From positions 2,790,001 to 2,854,000 of the forward strand of contig BQOK01000001.1 in the NCBI GenBank assembly GCA_022835495.1: 64,000 nt of DNA, given 5' to 3'. This DNA comes from Oscillospiraceae bacterium (GTDB lineage: Bacteria > Bacillota > Clostridia > Oscillospirales > Ruminococcaceae). The notes beneath the pieces are model-generated. The model saw only the letters and a list, made by a program, of their open reading frames with translations. It ran no database searches and was not told the origin of the DNA. This document shows positions 27,343-36,891 of this stretch, in pieces. Every line of letters starts with the position of its first letter. Position 1 is the first letter of the stretch. The translations under genes were made by a program, and so were the position numbers.

Positions 27343-27882
27343 TTAGTTAGCGAACGGAGCGCCCATGGCCGCAAGCAGGGCCTTGGCCTCTTCGTCGGTT
27401 TTGGCGGTGGTCACAAAAGCGATGTCCATACCGCGCACGGCGTCGATCTTGTCGTAGTCGATCTCGGGGAAGATCAGCTGCTCTTTGATGCCCAGGGCGT
27501 AGTTGCCGCGGCCATCGAAGGAGTTGCCGTTGATTCCGCGGAAGTCGCGCACGCGGGGCAGGGCCACGCTGAACAGCCGGTCCACGAACTCGTACATGCG
27601 CTCGCCGCGCAGGGTGACCTTCACGCCCACGGGCATGCCCTCGCGCAGCTTGAAGTTCGCCACGCTCTTTTTGGCCTTGCACACGATGGGCTTCTGGCCG
27701 GTGACCTGGGCAATGTCGCCCAGAATGGCCTCGATCATTTTTTGGTTGTCCTTGGCTTCGCCGCAGCCCACGTTCACGATAACCTTATCGAGCTTGGGGA
27801 TCTGCATAACGCTCTTGTAGCCAAACTTGCTCATGAGGGCGGGAGCAACCTCGCTGACATACTTTTCTTTCAAACGTGCCAT
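27343..27882 (-). CDS. rplE: 50S ribosomal protein L5
   Basis: A 179-residue L5 that binds 5S rRNA and P-site tRNA. It starts [24 protein letters not shown]. An upstream in-frame extension reads into rplX and is not used; GGAGGG lies close to this ATG. Confidence 0.97.
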   Translation of the reverse strand: MARLKEKYVSEVAPALMSKFGYKSVMQIPKLDKVIVNVGCGEAKDNQKMIEAILGDIAQVTGQKPIVCKAKKSVANFKLREGMPVGVKVTLRGERMYEFVDRLFSVALPRVRDFRGINGNSFDGRGNYALGIKEQLIFPEIDYDKIDAVRGMDIAFVTTAKTDEEAKALLAAMGAPFAN

Positions 27883-27899
27883 TGTGTTGTTTCCCTCCT

Positions 27900-28214
27900 T
27901 CACAGCTCGGCGCCGCATTTGCGGCACACGCGCACATTTTTGCCTTCCTTCACGGTGTGGGCCACGCGGGTGGCCTTGCCGCACTTGGGGCAAACCGGCA
28001 TAACTTTGCAGGCGTAGATCGCACCCTCGGCCTTCACGATACCGCCCTGTTCGCCCTGACGGCGGGGTTTCACGTGCTTGGTGACCATGTTCAGACCCTC
28101 GATGATGACCTTGCCCTCTTTGGGGCTCACAGCCAACACCTTACCGGTCTTGCCCTTGTCCTTGCCGCTGATGATCATAACGTTGTCGCCGGTTTTAACA
28201 TGAAGATTGTTCAT
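27900..28214 (-). CDS. rplX: 50S ribosomal protein L24
   Basis: A 104-residue L24 with KOW motif at the N terminus ([19 protein letters not shown]) and a C-terminal zinc-ribbon-like pair CPKCGK and CRKCG. It nucleates 50S assembly. Confidence 0.98.
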   Translation of the reverse strand: MNNLHVKTGDNVMIISGKDKGKTGKVLAVSPKEGKVIIEGLNMVTKHVKPRRQGEQGGIVKAEGAIYACKVMPVCPKCGKATRVAHTVKEGKNVRVCRKCGAEL

Positions 28215-28227
28215 TCTTAAAACCTCC

Positions 28228-28596
28228 TTACAGCGATTCCGGAGCCAGGCTCAAGATCTTCAGGTAACCGTTCTCGCGCAGTTCGCGGGCCACGGGTCCA
28301 AAGATACGGGTGCCTCTCGGGTTCTTGTCTTCACGGATCAGCACCGCCGCGTTCTCGTCGAACCGGATGTAGCTGCCGTCCTCACGGCGCAGGCCATGCT
28401 TGCTGCGAACGATCACAGCCTTGACCACGTCGCCTTTTTTCACGGTACCGCCGGGGGCCGCCTTTTTAACGGAAGCCACCACAACGTCGCCGATGTTCGC
28501 ATATCTCTTGCGCGAACCGCCCAGCACACGAATGCACATTAACTCTTTGGCACCGGTGTTGTCGGCTACTTTGAGATAAGTTTGCATCTGAACCAT
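28228..28596 (-). CDS. rplN: 50S ribosomal protein L14
   Basis: A 122-residue L14, near-universal in length, with [19 protein letters not shown] and [14 protein letters not shown]. It lies at the subunit interface. Confidence 0.98.
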   Translation of the reverse strand: MVQMQTYLKVADNTGAKELMCIRVLGGSRKRYANIGDVVVASVKKAAPGGTVKKGDVVKAVIVRSKHGLRREDGSYIRFDENAAVLIREDKNPRGTRIFGPVARELRENGYLKILSLAPESL

Positions 28597-28626
28597 TGCC
28601 AGATCCTCCTTTCAAAGTAACAGGCG

Positions 28627-28881
28627 TTATTTCGCCTTTTCCAGAATTTCGACCACGCGCCAGCGCTTATCCTTGGACAGGGGGCGGGTCTCCATGATCT
28701 TCACACGGTCGCCAGTGCCGCACTCGTTGTTTTCGTCGTGGGCCTTGAACTTCACAGTGCGCTTCAGGATCTTCTTGTAGAGGGGGTGCTGCACGCTGTC
28801 CTTCACGGCAACGACGACGGTCTTATCCATCTTGTCGGACACAACGGTGCCCACACGGGTCTTTCTCAAATTGCGTTCCAT
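28627..28881 (-). CDS. rpsQ: 30S ribosomal protein S17
   Basis: An 84-residue OB-fold S17 with [21 protein letters not shown] and [16 protein letters not shown]. Confidence 0.98.
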   Translation of the reverse strand: MERNLRKTRVGTVVSDKMDKTVVVAVKDSVQHPLYKKILKRTVKFKAHDENNECGTGDRVKIMETRPLSKDKRWRVVEILEKAK

Positions 28882-28894
28882 CGTTTACCCTCCC

Positions 28895-29086
28895 TCACGC
28901 TTTCTCGTTCTCGGCCAGGACAGTCATCACACGGGCGATGTCCCTTTTCACCGTTGCGATGCGGCCGGGGTTGTCCAGTTGGTTGATGGCGTGCTGGAAG
29001 CGAAGGTTGAACAGCTCCTGCTTCAGCTCGACCAGCTTTTCGTTCAGCTCTTTTGCGCTCATTTCGCGCAGATCGGCAGCTTTCAT
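28895..29086 (-). CDS. rpmC: 50S ribosomal protein L29
   Basis: A 63-residue L29 with [18 protein letters not shown] and [16 protein letters not shown]. Its ATG overlaps the rplP stop by four bases (ATGA), so it is translationally coupled; this fixes the start. Confidence 0.97.
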   Translation of the reverse strand: MKAADLREMSAKELNEKLVELKQELFNLRFQHAINQLDNPGRIATVKRDIARVMTVLAENEKA

Positions 29087-29517
29087 GCGTCGCCACCCTC
29101 CTTCACTTCGTCTTCGCGCTTGGCGAACTTGCACTTGACCGGCAGCTTGTGCATGGCCAGGCGCAGGGCCTCGCGGGCAGTGGTTTCATCCACGTCGGCC
29201 AGCTCGAACAGCACACGGCCGGGCTTGACCACGGCCACCCAGTACTCCGGGCTGCCTTTGCCGGAACCCATGCGGGTCTCGGCGGGCTTCTCGGTCACGG
29301 GCTTGTCGGGGAAAATCTTGATCCAAACCTTACCGCCACGCTTGATGTAACGGGTCATGGCGATACGGGCGGCCTCGATCTGGCGGGAATCAATCCAGCC
29401 GGGCTCCAGCGCCACCAGGCCGTACTGGCCCTGGTTCACGGTGTTGCCGCGCATGGCTTTGCCCTTCATGCGGCCACGCTGTACGCGGCGGTACTTAACG
29501 CGTTTCGGCAGTAACAT
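29083..29517 (-). CDS. rplP: 50S ribosomal protein L16
   Basis: A 144-residue L16, starting [20 protein letters not shown] and with [19 protein letters not shown]. Its ATG overlaps the rpsC stop as TAATG. Confidence 0.98.
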   Translation of the reverse strand: MLLPKRVKYRRVQRGRMKGKAMRGNTVNQGQYGLVALEPGWIDSRQIEAARIAMTRYIKRGGKVWIKIFPDKPVTEKPAETRMGSGKGSPEYWVAVVKPGRVLFELADVDETTAREALRLAMHKLPVKCKFAKREDEVKEGGDA

Positions 29518-30239
29518 TACCGGTTGCCTCCTTCCTTGCGGTCGCGGCGGAAGTTATTGCTGGTGTTCTCCCTTTCCGCGGCGGGCTTGGAGCCCTTCAG
29601 CACTTCGCCCTTGTAGATCCACACCTTTACGCCGATGCGGCCGTAGGTGGTGGCGGCCTCTGCAAAGCCGTAATCAATGTCGGCGCGCAGGGTCTGCAGG
29701 GGGATGGTGCCCTCGTGGTAGCTCTCGGTGCGGGCGATATCCGCGCCGCCCAAACGGCCGGACACCTGGGTCTTGATGCCCTTGGCGCCGCGCTGCATCG
29801 CCCGGCCCATGCACTGTTTCATAGCGCGGCGGAAGCCGATGCGGCGCTCCAGCTGGCTGGCGATGTTCTCGGCCACAAGCTGGGCGTTGGTGTCCATGTT
29901 GCGGACCTCAATGATGTTCACATTGACGTCCTTGCCGGTCATTTTCTTGAGCTGGTCCTGCAGCTTCACGATCTCAGAGCCGCCCTTGCCAATGACCATG
30001 CCGGGCTTTGCGCACCAGATGCTCACCTTGAGGCGGGGCGCTCCGGACTGGCTGTCCACCGTGCGCTCGATCTCGATCTTGGGGATGCCCGCGCCGAACA
30101 GCTGCTTTTTCAGCTGCTTGCGGATCTTGTAGTCCTCAACCAGGGTGTCGCCGAATTCCTTTTTGGAAGTAAACCAGCGGCTATCCCAATCTTTGATGAC
30201 GCCCACGCGAATGCCGTGGGGATTCACTTTCTGGCCCAT
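29517..30239 (-). CDS. rpsC: 30S ribosomal protein S3
   Basis: A 240-residue S3 with KH domain ([15 protein letters not shown]) and conserved [20 protein letters not shown] start. It forms part of the mRNA entry helicase. The tail after residue 215 is basic and Asn/Arg-rich. Confidence 0.98.
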   Translation of the reverse strand: MGQKVNPHGIRVGVIKDWDSRWFTSKKEFGDTLVEDYKIRKQLKKQLFGAGIPKIEIERTVDSQSGAPRLKVSIWCAKPGMVIGKGGSEIVKLQDQLKKMTGKDVNVNIIEVRNMDTNAQLVAENIASQLERRIGFRRAMKQCMGRAMQRGAKGIKTQVSGRLGGADIARTESYHEGTIPLQTLRADIDYGFAEAATTYGRIGVKVWIYKGEVLKGSKPAAERENTSNNFRRDRKEGGNR

Positions 30240-30252
30240 TGTGTTTACCTCC

Positions 30253-30588
30253 TTACTCTTTCTCTTTCAGAACCACGGTCACATGGCTGGTGCGCTTGAG
30301 CACCCGGAACGCGCGGCCCTGAGCGCGGGGACGAATGCGCTTGAGGGTGGGGCCGGGGGTAACGAAGCACTCGGCCACGTACAGGCTGTTCTTATCCATG
30401 TTGTGGTTGTTTTCCGCATTTGCGGCAGCAGATTTCACCAGTTTCAGAAGGGGCTCGCAAGCGGCCTTCGGGGTGTACTGCAGGATCGCCAGCGCCTTGT
30501 CCAAAGGCTGGTTGCGGATCAGGTCCAGCACAACCGAAACCTTGCGGGGGCTGATGCGGGCGTATCGAAGATGTGCCCTAGCTTCCAT
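30253..30588 (-). CDS. rplV: 50S ribosomal protein L22
   Basis: A 111-residue L22 with [22 protein letters not shown] and the tunnel-lining hairpin [20 protein letters not shown]. Changes in that hairpin can give macrolide resistance; none can be judged here. Confidence 0.98.
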   Translation of the reverse strand: MEARAHLRYARISPRKVSVVLDLIRNQPLDKALAILQYTPKAACEPLLKLVKSAAANAENNHNMDKNSLYVAECFVTPGPTLKRIRPRAQGRAFRVLKRTSHVTVVLKEKE

Positions 30589-30608
30589 TGCTTTACTCCT
30601 CCTTATCC

Positions 30609-30881
30609 TTACCTGCCGGTCTTGGAGCCGGCATGGCCCTTGAAGGTACGGGTCGGGGCGAACTCGCCCAGCTTGTGACCGACCATATCTTCGGTGACGT
30701 AAACGGGCACATGCTTGCGGCCGTCGTGCACGGCGAAGGTGTGGCCCACAAAGTCGGGGAAAATCGTGGAGGAGCGGCTCCAGGTTTTCAGCACGCGCTT
30801 CTCGCCGGCGGCGTTCATTTCCTGCACGCGCTTCAGCAGAACAGGCAGGACGTACGGTCCCTTCTTAACACTTCTACCCAT
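30609..30881 (-). CDS. rpsS: 30S ribosomal protein S19
   Basis: A 90-residue S19, starting [19 protein letters not shown] and with [20 protein letters not shown]. It sits in the 30S head. Confidence 0.98.
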   Translation of the reverse strand: MGRSVKKGPYVLPVLLKRVQEMNAAGEKRVLKTWSRSSTIFPDFVGHTFAVHDGRKHVPVYVTEDMVGHKLGEFAPTRTFKGHAGSKTGR

Positions 30882-30896
30882 GTTCGTTCTCCTCTC

Positions 30897-31727
30897 TTAA
30901 CCTTTGGCGCGCTTGACAATGAACTTGTCAGAGCGGTTGTGGTGTTTGCGGGTCTTGTAACCCATGGTAGGCTTGCCCCAGGGGGTAACAGGGCCGGGAC
31001 GGCCCACGGGGCTCTTGCCTTCACCACCGCCGTGGGGGTGATCGCAGGGGTTCATCACAGAACCGCGCACAGCGGGCCGCCAGCCCATGTGGCGCTTGCG
31101 GCCGGCCTTGCCCAGGTTCACGTTCTCGTGATCCACGTTGCCCACCTGGCCCACGGTGGCGATGCAGTTCAGGGGGATGTTGCGCATCTCGCCGGAGGGC
31201 AGGCGAACCAGGGCGTAGCCGTTCTCTTTTGCCATCAGCTGAGCCTGGTTGCCGGCGCTGCGCACCAGCTGGCCGCCCTTGCCGGGATACAGCTCAACGT
31301 TGTGGATGATGGTGCCCACGGGGATGTTGGCGAAGGGCAGCGCGTTGCCGGGCTTGATGTCGGCATTGGGGCCCGCCATGATGACGTCGCCCACCTTCAT
31401 GCCTTCGGCGGCCAGGATGTAGCGCTTCTCGCCGTCCTCGTACTGGATCAGGGCGATGTGAGCGGAGCGGTTGGGATCGTACTCCAGGGTCTTTACCGTG
31501 GCGGGAACGTCAAACTTGTTGCGCTTGAAGTCGATCACACGGTATTTGGTGCGGTTGCCGCCGCCGTGATGGCGGACGGTGATGCGGCCGGTGTTGTTGC
31601 GGCCGGCGGCCTTTTTCATAGGCTCCAGCAGGCTGCGCTCGGGCTCGACCTTGGAAAGCTGGCTGTAATCGGTCACAGTCATACCGCGGCGGCCCGGGGT
31701 AGTCGGCTTATACTTTTTGATCGCCAT
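30897..31727 (-). CDS. rplB: 50S ribosomal protein L2
   Basis: A 276-residue L2 with RNA-binding domain and the GGGRNTKY-like region (here [15 protein letters not shown]). The conserved C terminus is [18 protein letters not shown], which reaches the peptidyl-transferase centre. A 93-bp gap with three hairpins separates it from rplW. Confidence 0.98.
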   Translation of the reverse strand: MAIKKYKPTTPGRRGMTVTDYSQLSKVEPERSLLEPMKKAAGRNNTGRITVRHHGGGNRTKYRVIDFKRNKFDVPATVKTLEYDPNRSAHIALIQYEDGEKRYILAAEGMKVGDVIMAGPNADIKPGNALPFANIPVGTIIHNVELYPGKGGQLVRSAGNQAQLMAKENGYALVRLPSGEMRNIPLNCIATVGQVGNVDHENVNLGKAGRKRHMGWRPAVRGSVMNPCDHPHGGGEGKSPVGRPGPVTPWGKPTMGYKTRKHHNRSDKFIVKRAKG

Positions 31728-31762
31728 TGTCGGATCTCCTTTTTTACTTATGAATTGTTATC

Positions 31763-31821
31763 GGGGTCATATCCCCATACGCGGGCCTTGCTCAGGCCCT
31801 AAGGAGCTGCAAAAAGCAGCT
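31763..31821 (-). other. Cluster of three hairpins between rplW and rplB
   Basis: The gap after rplW holds three consecutive stem-loops on the minus strand: 31805-31810 with 31816-31821, 31783-31788 with 31794-31799, and 31763-31766 with 31773-31776. None has a T-tract, so these are not simple terminators. They may be RNA processing or stability sites; this gap is larger than the others in the rplD-rplB stretch. Confidence 0.5.
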
Positions 31822-32114
31822 TAGACCATGCTCTCGAAGAAGTCGATGCCCTTGCTGCCCTCTTTCAGGGTAACAATGGCCTTCTTCGCGGCGGCGGTGT
31901 AGCCGCCGTGCATGCCCTGGCGGCGATAACGGCCGCGCACGCTGATGGTGTTGACCTTCGCAACCTGCACGCCGAACAACTTTTCGACGGCTTTGGCGAT
32001 CTCCACCTTGTTGGCGTCGGTGGCGACCTTGAAGGTGTACTTCTTGTTCGCCACGCCCGTCATAGAGTTCTCGGTAATGACAGGAGCCAGAATGATGTCT
32101 TGTGCAGTTTTCAT
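31821..32114 (-). CDS. rplW: 50S ribosomal protein L23
   Basis: A 97-residue L23, the docking site for trigger factor and SRP at the tunnel exit, with APVITENSMTG and VNTISVRGRYRRQGMHGG. The ATG overlaps the rplD stop as TAATG. Confidence 0.98.
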   Translation of the reverse strand: MKTAQDIILAPVITENSMTGVANKKYTFKVATDANKVEIAKAVEKLFGVQVAKVNTISVRGRYRRQGMHGGYTAAAKKAIVTLKEGSKGIDFFESMV

Positions 32115-32737
32115 TAGCCCAGAACCTCCTCAAGTTTCTTGGCCGCGTCCACGCTCAGGATGAACTTGTCGGCGTTTACCACGTCGTAGGTGTTCACGCT
32201 GGTGGCAACGGTGGTGGCCACGCCGGGGATGTTGGCGGCGCTCTTCACAAGCTTTGCCTCCACCTCAGGGGTGACGATCAGGTTCTTTTTGCCGGCGCCC
32301 ACGGCGGCCAGCATGCCGATCACGGCTTTGGTCTTGTACTCGGCCACGGCCAGGCTGTCGATCAGGATCATGTCGCCTGCGGCGGCCTTGGCGCTGATGG
32401 CGCTCAGGATGGCCAGGCGCTTAACCTTGCGGTTCAGCCGGTAGCTGTAGTCGCGGGGCTTGGGGCCCAGGGCAACGCCGCCGTGCGTCCACTGGGGGGC
32501 GCGGGTGGAACCCTGCCGTGCATGGCCGGTGCCCTTCTGGCGCCAGGGCTTGCGGCCACCGCCGGAAACCTCGCTGCGGGTCTTGGTGCTCTGGGTGCCC
32601 TGGCGCTGGTTGGCCAGGAAGTTCACCACCGCGGCGTGGACGGCCTTCTCGTTGGGGGTGATACCGAATACGGCGTCGGAAAGCTCTACGGTGGAAACTT
32701 TCTTGCCGTTCATATCCAAAACGTCAAATTGTGCCAT
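32114..32737 (-). CDS. rplD: 50S ribosomal protein L4
   Basis: A 207-residue L4 with the tunnel loop KPWRQKGTGHARQGSTRAPQW. L4 is the autoregulator of the S10 operon in enterobacteria; the same is not established for Firmicutes. Confidence 0.98.
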   Translation of the reverse strand: MAQFDVLDMNGKKVSTVELSDAVFGITPNEKAVHAAVVNFLANQRQGTQSTKTRSEVSGGGRKPWRQKGTGHARQGSTRAPQWTHGGVALGPKPRDYSYRLNRKVKRLAILSAISAKAAAGDMILIDSLAVAEYKTKAVIGMLAAVGAGKKNLIVTPEVEAKLVKSAANIPGVATTVATSVNTYDVVNADKFILSVDAAKKLEEVLG

Positions 32738-32751
32738 TGTGCTTTCCCTCC

Positions 32752-33384
32752 TTACGCCTTCACGCTATCGCTGATGCAGACCACGGCGCCCTTGGGGCCG
32801 GGGACCGCGCCTTTGATGGCGATCAGATTGTTCTCGGGGTCGACCTTGACGACGGTCAGGTTCTGAATGGTGACCCGCTCAGCGCCCAGGTGACCAGGCA
32901 GCTTTTTGCCTTTGAACACGCGGCTCGGCGTGGAGCAGGAGCCCATGGAGCCGGCGTGACGGGAAACGGGGCCGGTGCCGTGGCTCTCGCGCAGGCGGTG
33001 GCCGTTCCAGCGCTTGATGGTGCCGGCGTAGCCCTTGCCCTTGCTCACACCCACCACGTCGATGTGCTCGCCGGTGGCGAAAACGTCGGCCTTCAGGATG
33101 TCGCCCACGTTCAGGGCGCTGATGTCGGCCAGGCGGAACTCCCGCAGGGTGCGCTTGGGGGCGACGTCGGCCTTGTCGAAGTGGCCCTTGAGAGGCTTTG
33201 TGACCTTCTTGGCCGCAATGTCGCCGTAGCCCAGCTGCACGGCCTGGTAGCCGTCGCTCTCGAGGGTCTTCTTCTGCACCACGGTGCAGGGGCCGGCCTC
33301 GATCACGGTCACGGGCACGACCTTGCCGTTCTCATCAAACAGCTGGGTCATGCCGAGCTTTTTGCCGATGATACCTTTTTGCAT
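32752..33384 (-). CDS. rplC: 50S ribosomal protein L3
   Basis: A 210-residue L3 with MQKGIIGKKLGMTQLFDENG and the conserved GMGSCSTPSRVFKGKKLPGH-like loop near the peptidyl-transferase centre. AGGAGG precedes this ATG; an upstream in-frame start adds unrelated residues. A 157-bp gap with no gene separates it from rpsJ. Confidence 0.97.
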   Translation of the reverse strand: MQKGIIGKKLGMTQLFDENGKVVPVTVIEAGPCTVVQKKTLESDGYQAVQLGYGDIAAKKVTKPLKGHFDKADVAPKRTLREFRLADISALNVGDILKADVFATGEHIDVVGVSKGKGYAGTIKRWNGHRLRESHGTGPVSRHAGSMGSCSTPSRVFKGKKLPGHLGAERVTIQNLTVVKVDPENNLIAIKGAVPGPKGAVVCISDSVKA

Positions 33385-33541
33385 TTTTCTTTCCTCCTGT
33401 AAAAGGTTATTGGTTGACGCCGCGAGTAACTTTACAGCGCCAACATGACCTCTCCGCAGCTTTCGGCAGCGGGATCGGTTCTGCAAACTCCCTCAGCAGT
33501 TGGCGGCTCGGGGGCTGCCCTTACTGATTTAAAAGGTGGGG

Positions 33542-33853
33542 TTACAGTTTGATCTCGATGTCTACGCCGGCGGGGAGCTGCAGGCTCGTAAGAGCCTCGA
33601 CCGTCTTGTTCGACGGCTTCAGGATGTCGATCAGGCGCTTGTGGGTACGGTTCTCAAACTGTTCGCGGCTGTCCTTATACTTGTGAACAGCGCGCAGGAT
33701 GGTCACCACTTCCTTGTCGGTGGGGAGAGGAATAGGGCCGGACACGCGGGCGCCGGTGCGCTTCGCGGTCTCCACGATCTTCTCCGCAGCGGCGTCGACC
33801 AGCTGATGATCGTAGCTCTGCAAACGAATCCTGATTTTTTCCTTGACTGCCAT
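33542..33853 (-). CDS. rpsJ: 30S ribosomal protein S10
   Basis: A 103-residue S10 (NusE), also part of the antitermination complex. The sequence [20 protein letters not shown] and [19 protein letters not shown] are canonical. It is the first gene of the S10-spc-alpha operon. GGAGGC lies upstream of the ATG. Confidence 0.98.
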   Translation of the reverse strand: MAVKEKIRIRLQSYDHQLVDAAAEKIVETAKRTGARVSGPIPLPTDKEVVTILRAVHKYKDSREQFENRTHKRLIDILKPSNKTVEALTSLQLPAGVDIEIKL

Positions 33854-34172
33854 TTTGTTCGCCTCCTATATTTTTTGGTGCCTAGGCGAGCCGACAAATT
33901 ACTGAACACAGCGCCGGGTGTTTCACAATTTGGCACGAGAAAATCCGGTGAACCGCATCCGCAGTTCCCCCGGACAGACCTGTGGCAAATTAAGTTGGAC
34001 ATTGGTACGCCGCGCGGAATGCGACAGAGTACGTATCCCTTTGCTCTCAGTAATTCTTTCGCCCGGTTCTAGATCGGACATACTCCGCGGAAAAACCCGT
34101 ATTGCTACGGCAACCTCCCGCATCAACGCATATCGCGGCTTGCGCAGCTTGCTACACAAGCCATTTGCAGCC
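33854..34172 (-). promoter_or_regulatory. Long untranslated leader of the S10 operon
   Basis: Between the predicted transcription start (about 34173) and rpsJ there are about 320 nt without a credible gene. This is long for a ribosomal protein leader and may hold a regulatory RNA fold. I see no match to a riboswitch or T-box that I can name. Confidence 0.5.
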
Positions 34173-34179
34173 AAGTGCT

Positions 34180-34208
34180 ATTGTAACACACAGGCCCGGG
34201 CGTTGCAA
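34180..34208 (-). promoter_or_regulatory. SigA promoter of the S10-spc-alpha operon
   Basis: On the minus strand, TTGCAA (34203-34208), a 17-bp spacer and TACAAT (34180-34185) form a strong promoter. It lies upstream of the rpsJ leader. Confidence 0.87.
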
Positions 34209-34261
34209 GGCTTTTTTGTAAAAAAGTTAGAATTTTTTTGGCACTTTTCTCTGTTTTGCTC

Positions 34262-34333
34262 AAAAGCGCCGCCCGCTGATTTTTCAGCGCCGCGGGGCGC
34301 CAAAAGCCCCCTCCGGCCCTGGCCGGAAGGGGC
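34262..34333 (-). terminator. Tandem GC hairpins ending the zinc-ribbon gene
   Basis: Two consecutive hairpins on the minus strand, a nearly perfect one (34306-34333) followed by CTTTTGG and an imperfect one (34266-34300) followed by CTTTTG. They lie after the zinc-ribbon membrane protein gene and before the S10 promoter. Confidence 0.7.
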
Positions 34334-34348
34334 GGCATCCGTGTTTTT

Positions 34349-34963
34349 TCAGAAATAATATCCCGTGCCCACACCCACCAGCGCAATGATAAGCACAAGG
34401 ATGTAGAACGCCACGGCCGCGGCGCTGAAAATCAGCATGGCCCGCGCCCAGTTGCGCTTGCCGATCTTGGTGTTCCCCCCAAACGCCCACACGAGCAGCA
34501 GAACCAGCCCCACCAGCGGGATCACGCTCACAAGGATGGTCCACACCCATTCCCCGGTTCCCACCGGCTCCTCCGGGGGCGGCGGCGCGTAGGCGTGGCG
34601 CGCATAGGCAGGCGCCTGGTAGCCCTGCGGCGGGTAAGCGCCCTGCTGGTAGACCGGCGGCTGGCCGGCGGGCGCGGGGCCCGGCCGCTGCTGGTACGCC
34701 GGTCCGGCGCCCTGGGGCGGCGCACCGGCCGGGGGCTGCGGGGCGGGCGGCGGCGCTGCCTCGGGCGCAGTGGGCGGCGGCGGGGCCGCCGGGGCCGGCG
34801 CGTGGCCCGCAAAGGGGTCGCCGGGGGCAGCCGCAGGCGGGGCGGCGGGCGGCACAGCCGCCCCCTCCCCGGGCCGCGCGGCGGGGGCGCTCACGGGTGC
34901 GCCGCAGGCGGTGCACACCAGGGCGTCGTCGGGTAAGTACGCGCCGCATTTTTTACAGTACAT
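34349..34963 (-). CDS. Zinc-ribbon membrane protein with Pro/Ala-rich linker
   Basis: A 204-residue protein with three parts. Residues 1-22 are a zinc ribbon (CKKC and CTAC, twelve residues apart). Residues 25-130 are a low-complexity Pro/Ala/Gly/Gln-rich linker. The C-terminal third has two membrane segments (about 138-160 and 177-198). The zinc_ribbon-plus-TM layout is common in Firmicutes; function is unknown. It has its own promoter (35008-35037) inside the tail of the rqcH region. Confidence 0.75.
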   Translation of the reverse strand: MYCKKCGAYLPDDALVCTACGAPVSAPAARPGEGAAVPPAAPPAAAPGDPFAGHAPAPAAPPPPTAPEAAPPPAPQPPAGAPPQGAGPAYQQRPGPAPAGQPPVYQQGAYPPQGYQAPAYARHAYAPPPPEEPVGTGEWVWTILVSVIPLVGLVLLLVWAFGGNTKIGKRNWARAMLIFSAAAVAFYILVLIIALVGVGTGYYF

Positions 34964-35007
34964 ACTGCTTCACTCCTCTTTTGGGGCGGCTTTCTCCCCT
35001 TTTTTTC

Positions 35008-35037
35008 AGTATACCAGATGAAGGGGCGGTTTGTCAC
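35008..35037 (-). promoter_or_regulatory. Promoter of the zinc-ribbon membrane protein gene
   Basis: On the minus strand, GTGACA (35032-35037), an 18-bp spacer and TATACT (35008-35013). It lies just after the rqcH stop and 45 bp upstream of the gene. Confidence 0.7.
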
Positions 35038-35040
35038 CCG

Positions 35041-36780
35041 CTATTTGAGCCGCAGCTTTTCCTGCAGGCCCTCCTCCGGGGTCACGTAAGCGGTCTCATA
35101 GCTGTCATATAAAACCATGCCGGGTTTCAGATCGCCGGTTTTGCGGATGTTCTTCACGATCGTGTAGTCCACCGGCACCTTCACCCCGCCCGCAAGGCTG
35201 GAGTGCAGCACCGCCAGCTGCGCCGCCTCGTTCCGGGTGGCCAGCGGGATTTCCTTCCCCTCGCTCATCACCACCGTGTGGCTGCCGGGGGCGTTCTTCA
35301 CATGAAACCACAAATCCCTGCCCCGCGCGGTATGCAGGGTGAGCTTTTCGTTTTGCAGGTTGTTGCGGCCCACCAGGATCAAAAACCCCTCGGTGGAGCG
35401 GTAGCGGTAAAAATCGGCGGGCTTTTGCTTTTTGTCCCGCAGTTTATAGTATTTCAGGTACCCCTGGCTCTTGAGCTCGGCCCGGATTTCGCCCAGCGCC
35501 TGTTCCCCGGGCGCCGACTCCACCTCGTACAGCACGGTGGCCAGGTACTCGATCTCCTGCTCGCCCTGCTCCAGCAGCTTTACCAGCATCTTTGCGGCGG
35601 TCTGCTTTTTCTTGTATTCCTTAAAGTATTTCTGGGCGTTGGCATTGGCCGACAGGCGCGGGTCCAGCCGGATCTCCAGGGGCTGGCCGTCGTAATAATT
35701 GGTCACGGTGACGCTGCGCGCGCCCTTTTCCACCGCCCACAGGTTTGCCTGCAGCAGCTCTCCGCACAGGCGCAGCTGATCCGCTCTGCCGCTTTGGGCC
35801 AGTTCTTCTTTGCGGGCGGCCTGCTTGCGGATGGCGCGCTCGTGCAGGTTCTTCACGGTTTTCTGCAGATCCTTGCTTTTTTGCCGCAGCCGTTCCGCCC
35901 GGTCCTTCTGGCAATAGTAAGCCTCCAGCATGCCGCTGAAAGAATCGAAGCTGTGCAGCCGCTCCTGCCCGTACTGGGTCAGGGGGGTAAAGCTGAACTC
36001 CACCGGGCGGCCGGTGTCATCCACCGCAAGGCAGGGTCTGCCGCCGGCCTCGTAATCGGCCCGGATCGCCCGCAGCGCCGCGATCAGTACCTCCCGCTGG
36101 CCTTCGCTCAGTGCGTCGGCCTGATGCGCGCCTTCTCCCAATGCCCGGTAGGCCGCCTCGCGGCAGACCACCGGCCCCACCCCGGCGCAGCTGCGCATCA
36201 GCGCGTCGGCCACGGGCAGGTCCTTTTGGCAGGCCGCTGCCGTGAGAGTTTCGGGGCTCACGGCAAAAAAATCGGGCTTCGCCGGCTTTTGCGGCAGGGT
36301 ATACGCCAGCCCCGGCAGCAGCTGCCGGATCTCTGAATCCTCAAAGTCCACCCGTTTCAGCGCGTCGATAATCCGCCCCTCCCGGGTGAGCACCAGATTG
36401 GAATAGCGGCCCATCAGCTCCACCGCCAGCACGTTCTGCACCAGGTCGCCCATCTCGTTGGTGCACTGGAACCTGAAAAACAGCAGCCGGTCGCCCGGCT
36501 CCACCCACAGGTCCATCAGCCGCCCGCCGGTAAGGTGTTTGCGCAGCAGCATGCAAAAGCTCGGCGGTGTTTGCGGGTTTTCAAAGCTCTCGCCGGTCAG
36601 GCACGCCCGGGCCGACCCGCTGCGGGCCGAAAGCAGCAGCTTATGGGTGTCGGTGCGGGTGCGCAGGGTCAGCACCACCTCGTCCCGGGTGGGCTCGAAG
36701 ATCTTGTCGATCCTGGAATCCAAAAGCGCATTTTTCAGCTCCCCGGCACACAGGGCCAAAAGCGCGGCGTCCAGCGCCAT
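35041..36780 (-). CDS. rqcH: Rqc2/NEMF homologue RqcH (fibronectin-binding type)
   Basis: A 579-residue protein of the NFACT family, which binds stalled 50S-peptidyl-tRNA and adds C-terminal alanine tails in bacterial ribosome quality control. It has an N-terminal NFACT-N domain (DAALLALCAGELKNAL), a coiled-coil region around residues 270-440, and the NFACT-R domain (FLILVGRNNLQNEKLT, RDLWFHVKNAPGSHTVV). Start at 36780 is preferred, with AGAGGTGG just upstream. Transcribed alone or with the downstream gene. Confidence 0.93.
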   Translation of the reverse strand: MALDAALLALCAGELKNALLDSRIDKIFEPTRDEVVLTLRTRTDTHKLLLSARSGSARACLTGESFENPQTPPSFCMLLRKHLTGGRLMDLWVEPGDRLLFFRFQCTNEMGDLVQNVLAVELMGRYSNLVLTREGRIIDALKRVDFEDSEIRQLLPGLAYTLPQKPAKPDFFAVSPETLTAAACQKDLPVADALMRSCAGVGPVVCREAAYRALGEGAHQADALSEGQREVLIAALRAIRADYEAGGRPCLAVDDTGRPVEFSFTPLTQYGQERLHSFDSFSGMLEAYYCQKDRAERLRQKSKDLQKTVKNLHERAIRKQAARKEELAQSGRADQLRLCGELLQANLWAVEKGARSVTVTNYYDGQPLEIRLDPRLSANANAQKYFKEYKKKQTAAKMLVKLLEQGEQEIEYLATVLYEVESAPGEQALGEIRAELKSQGYLKYYKLRDKKQKPADFYRYRSTEGFLILVGRNNLQNEKLTLHTARGRDLWFHVKNAPGSHTVVMSEGKEIPLATRNEAAQLAVLHSSLAGGVKVPVDYTIVKNIRKTGDLKPGMVLYDSYETAYVTPEEGLQEKLRLK

Positions 36781-36858
36781 AAAAACCACCTCTCTATATA
36801 ATAAGGTAGAAAAGCCCGCCCGGGCGCTTTTCCAGCAGCCCCGGCGGCAAAAACGGAA

Positions 36859-36887
36859 AGCGCCGTGCCGGACAAGGGCACGGCGCT
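36859..36887 (-). terminator. Terminator of the PH-domain gene
   Basis: An 11-bp stem (36859-36869 with 36877-36887) is followed on the minus strand by TTCCGTTTTT, ending the nif3/trmK operon before rqcH. Confidence 0.8.
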
Positions 36888-36891
36888 GAAA

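Noticed and set aside
33923-34174. An 83-codon frame in the S10 leader
   Set aside because: It would begin with TTG at the predicted transcription start with no room for a ribosome binding site, and it shows no familiar motif.
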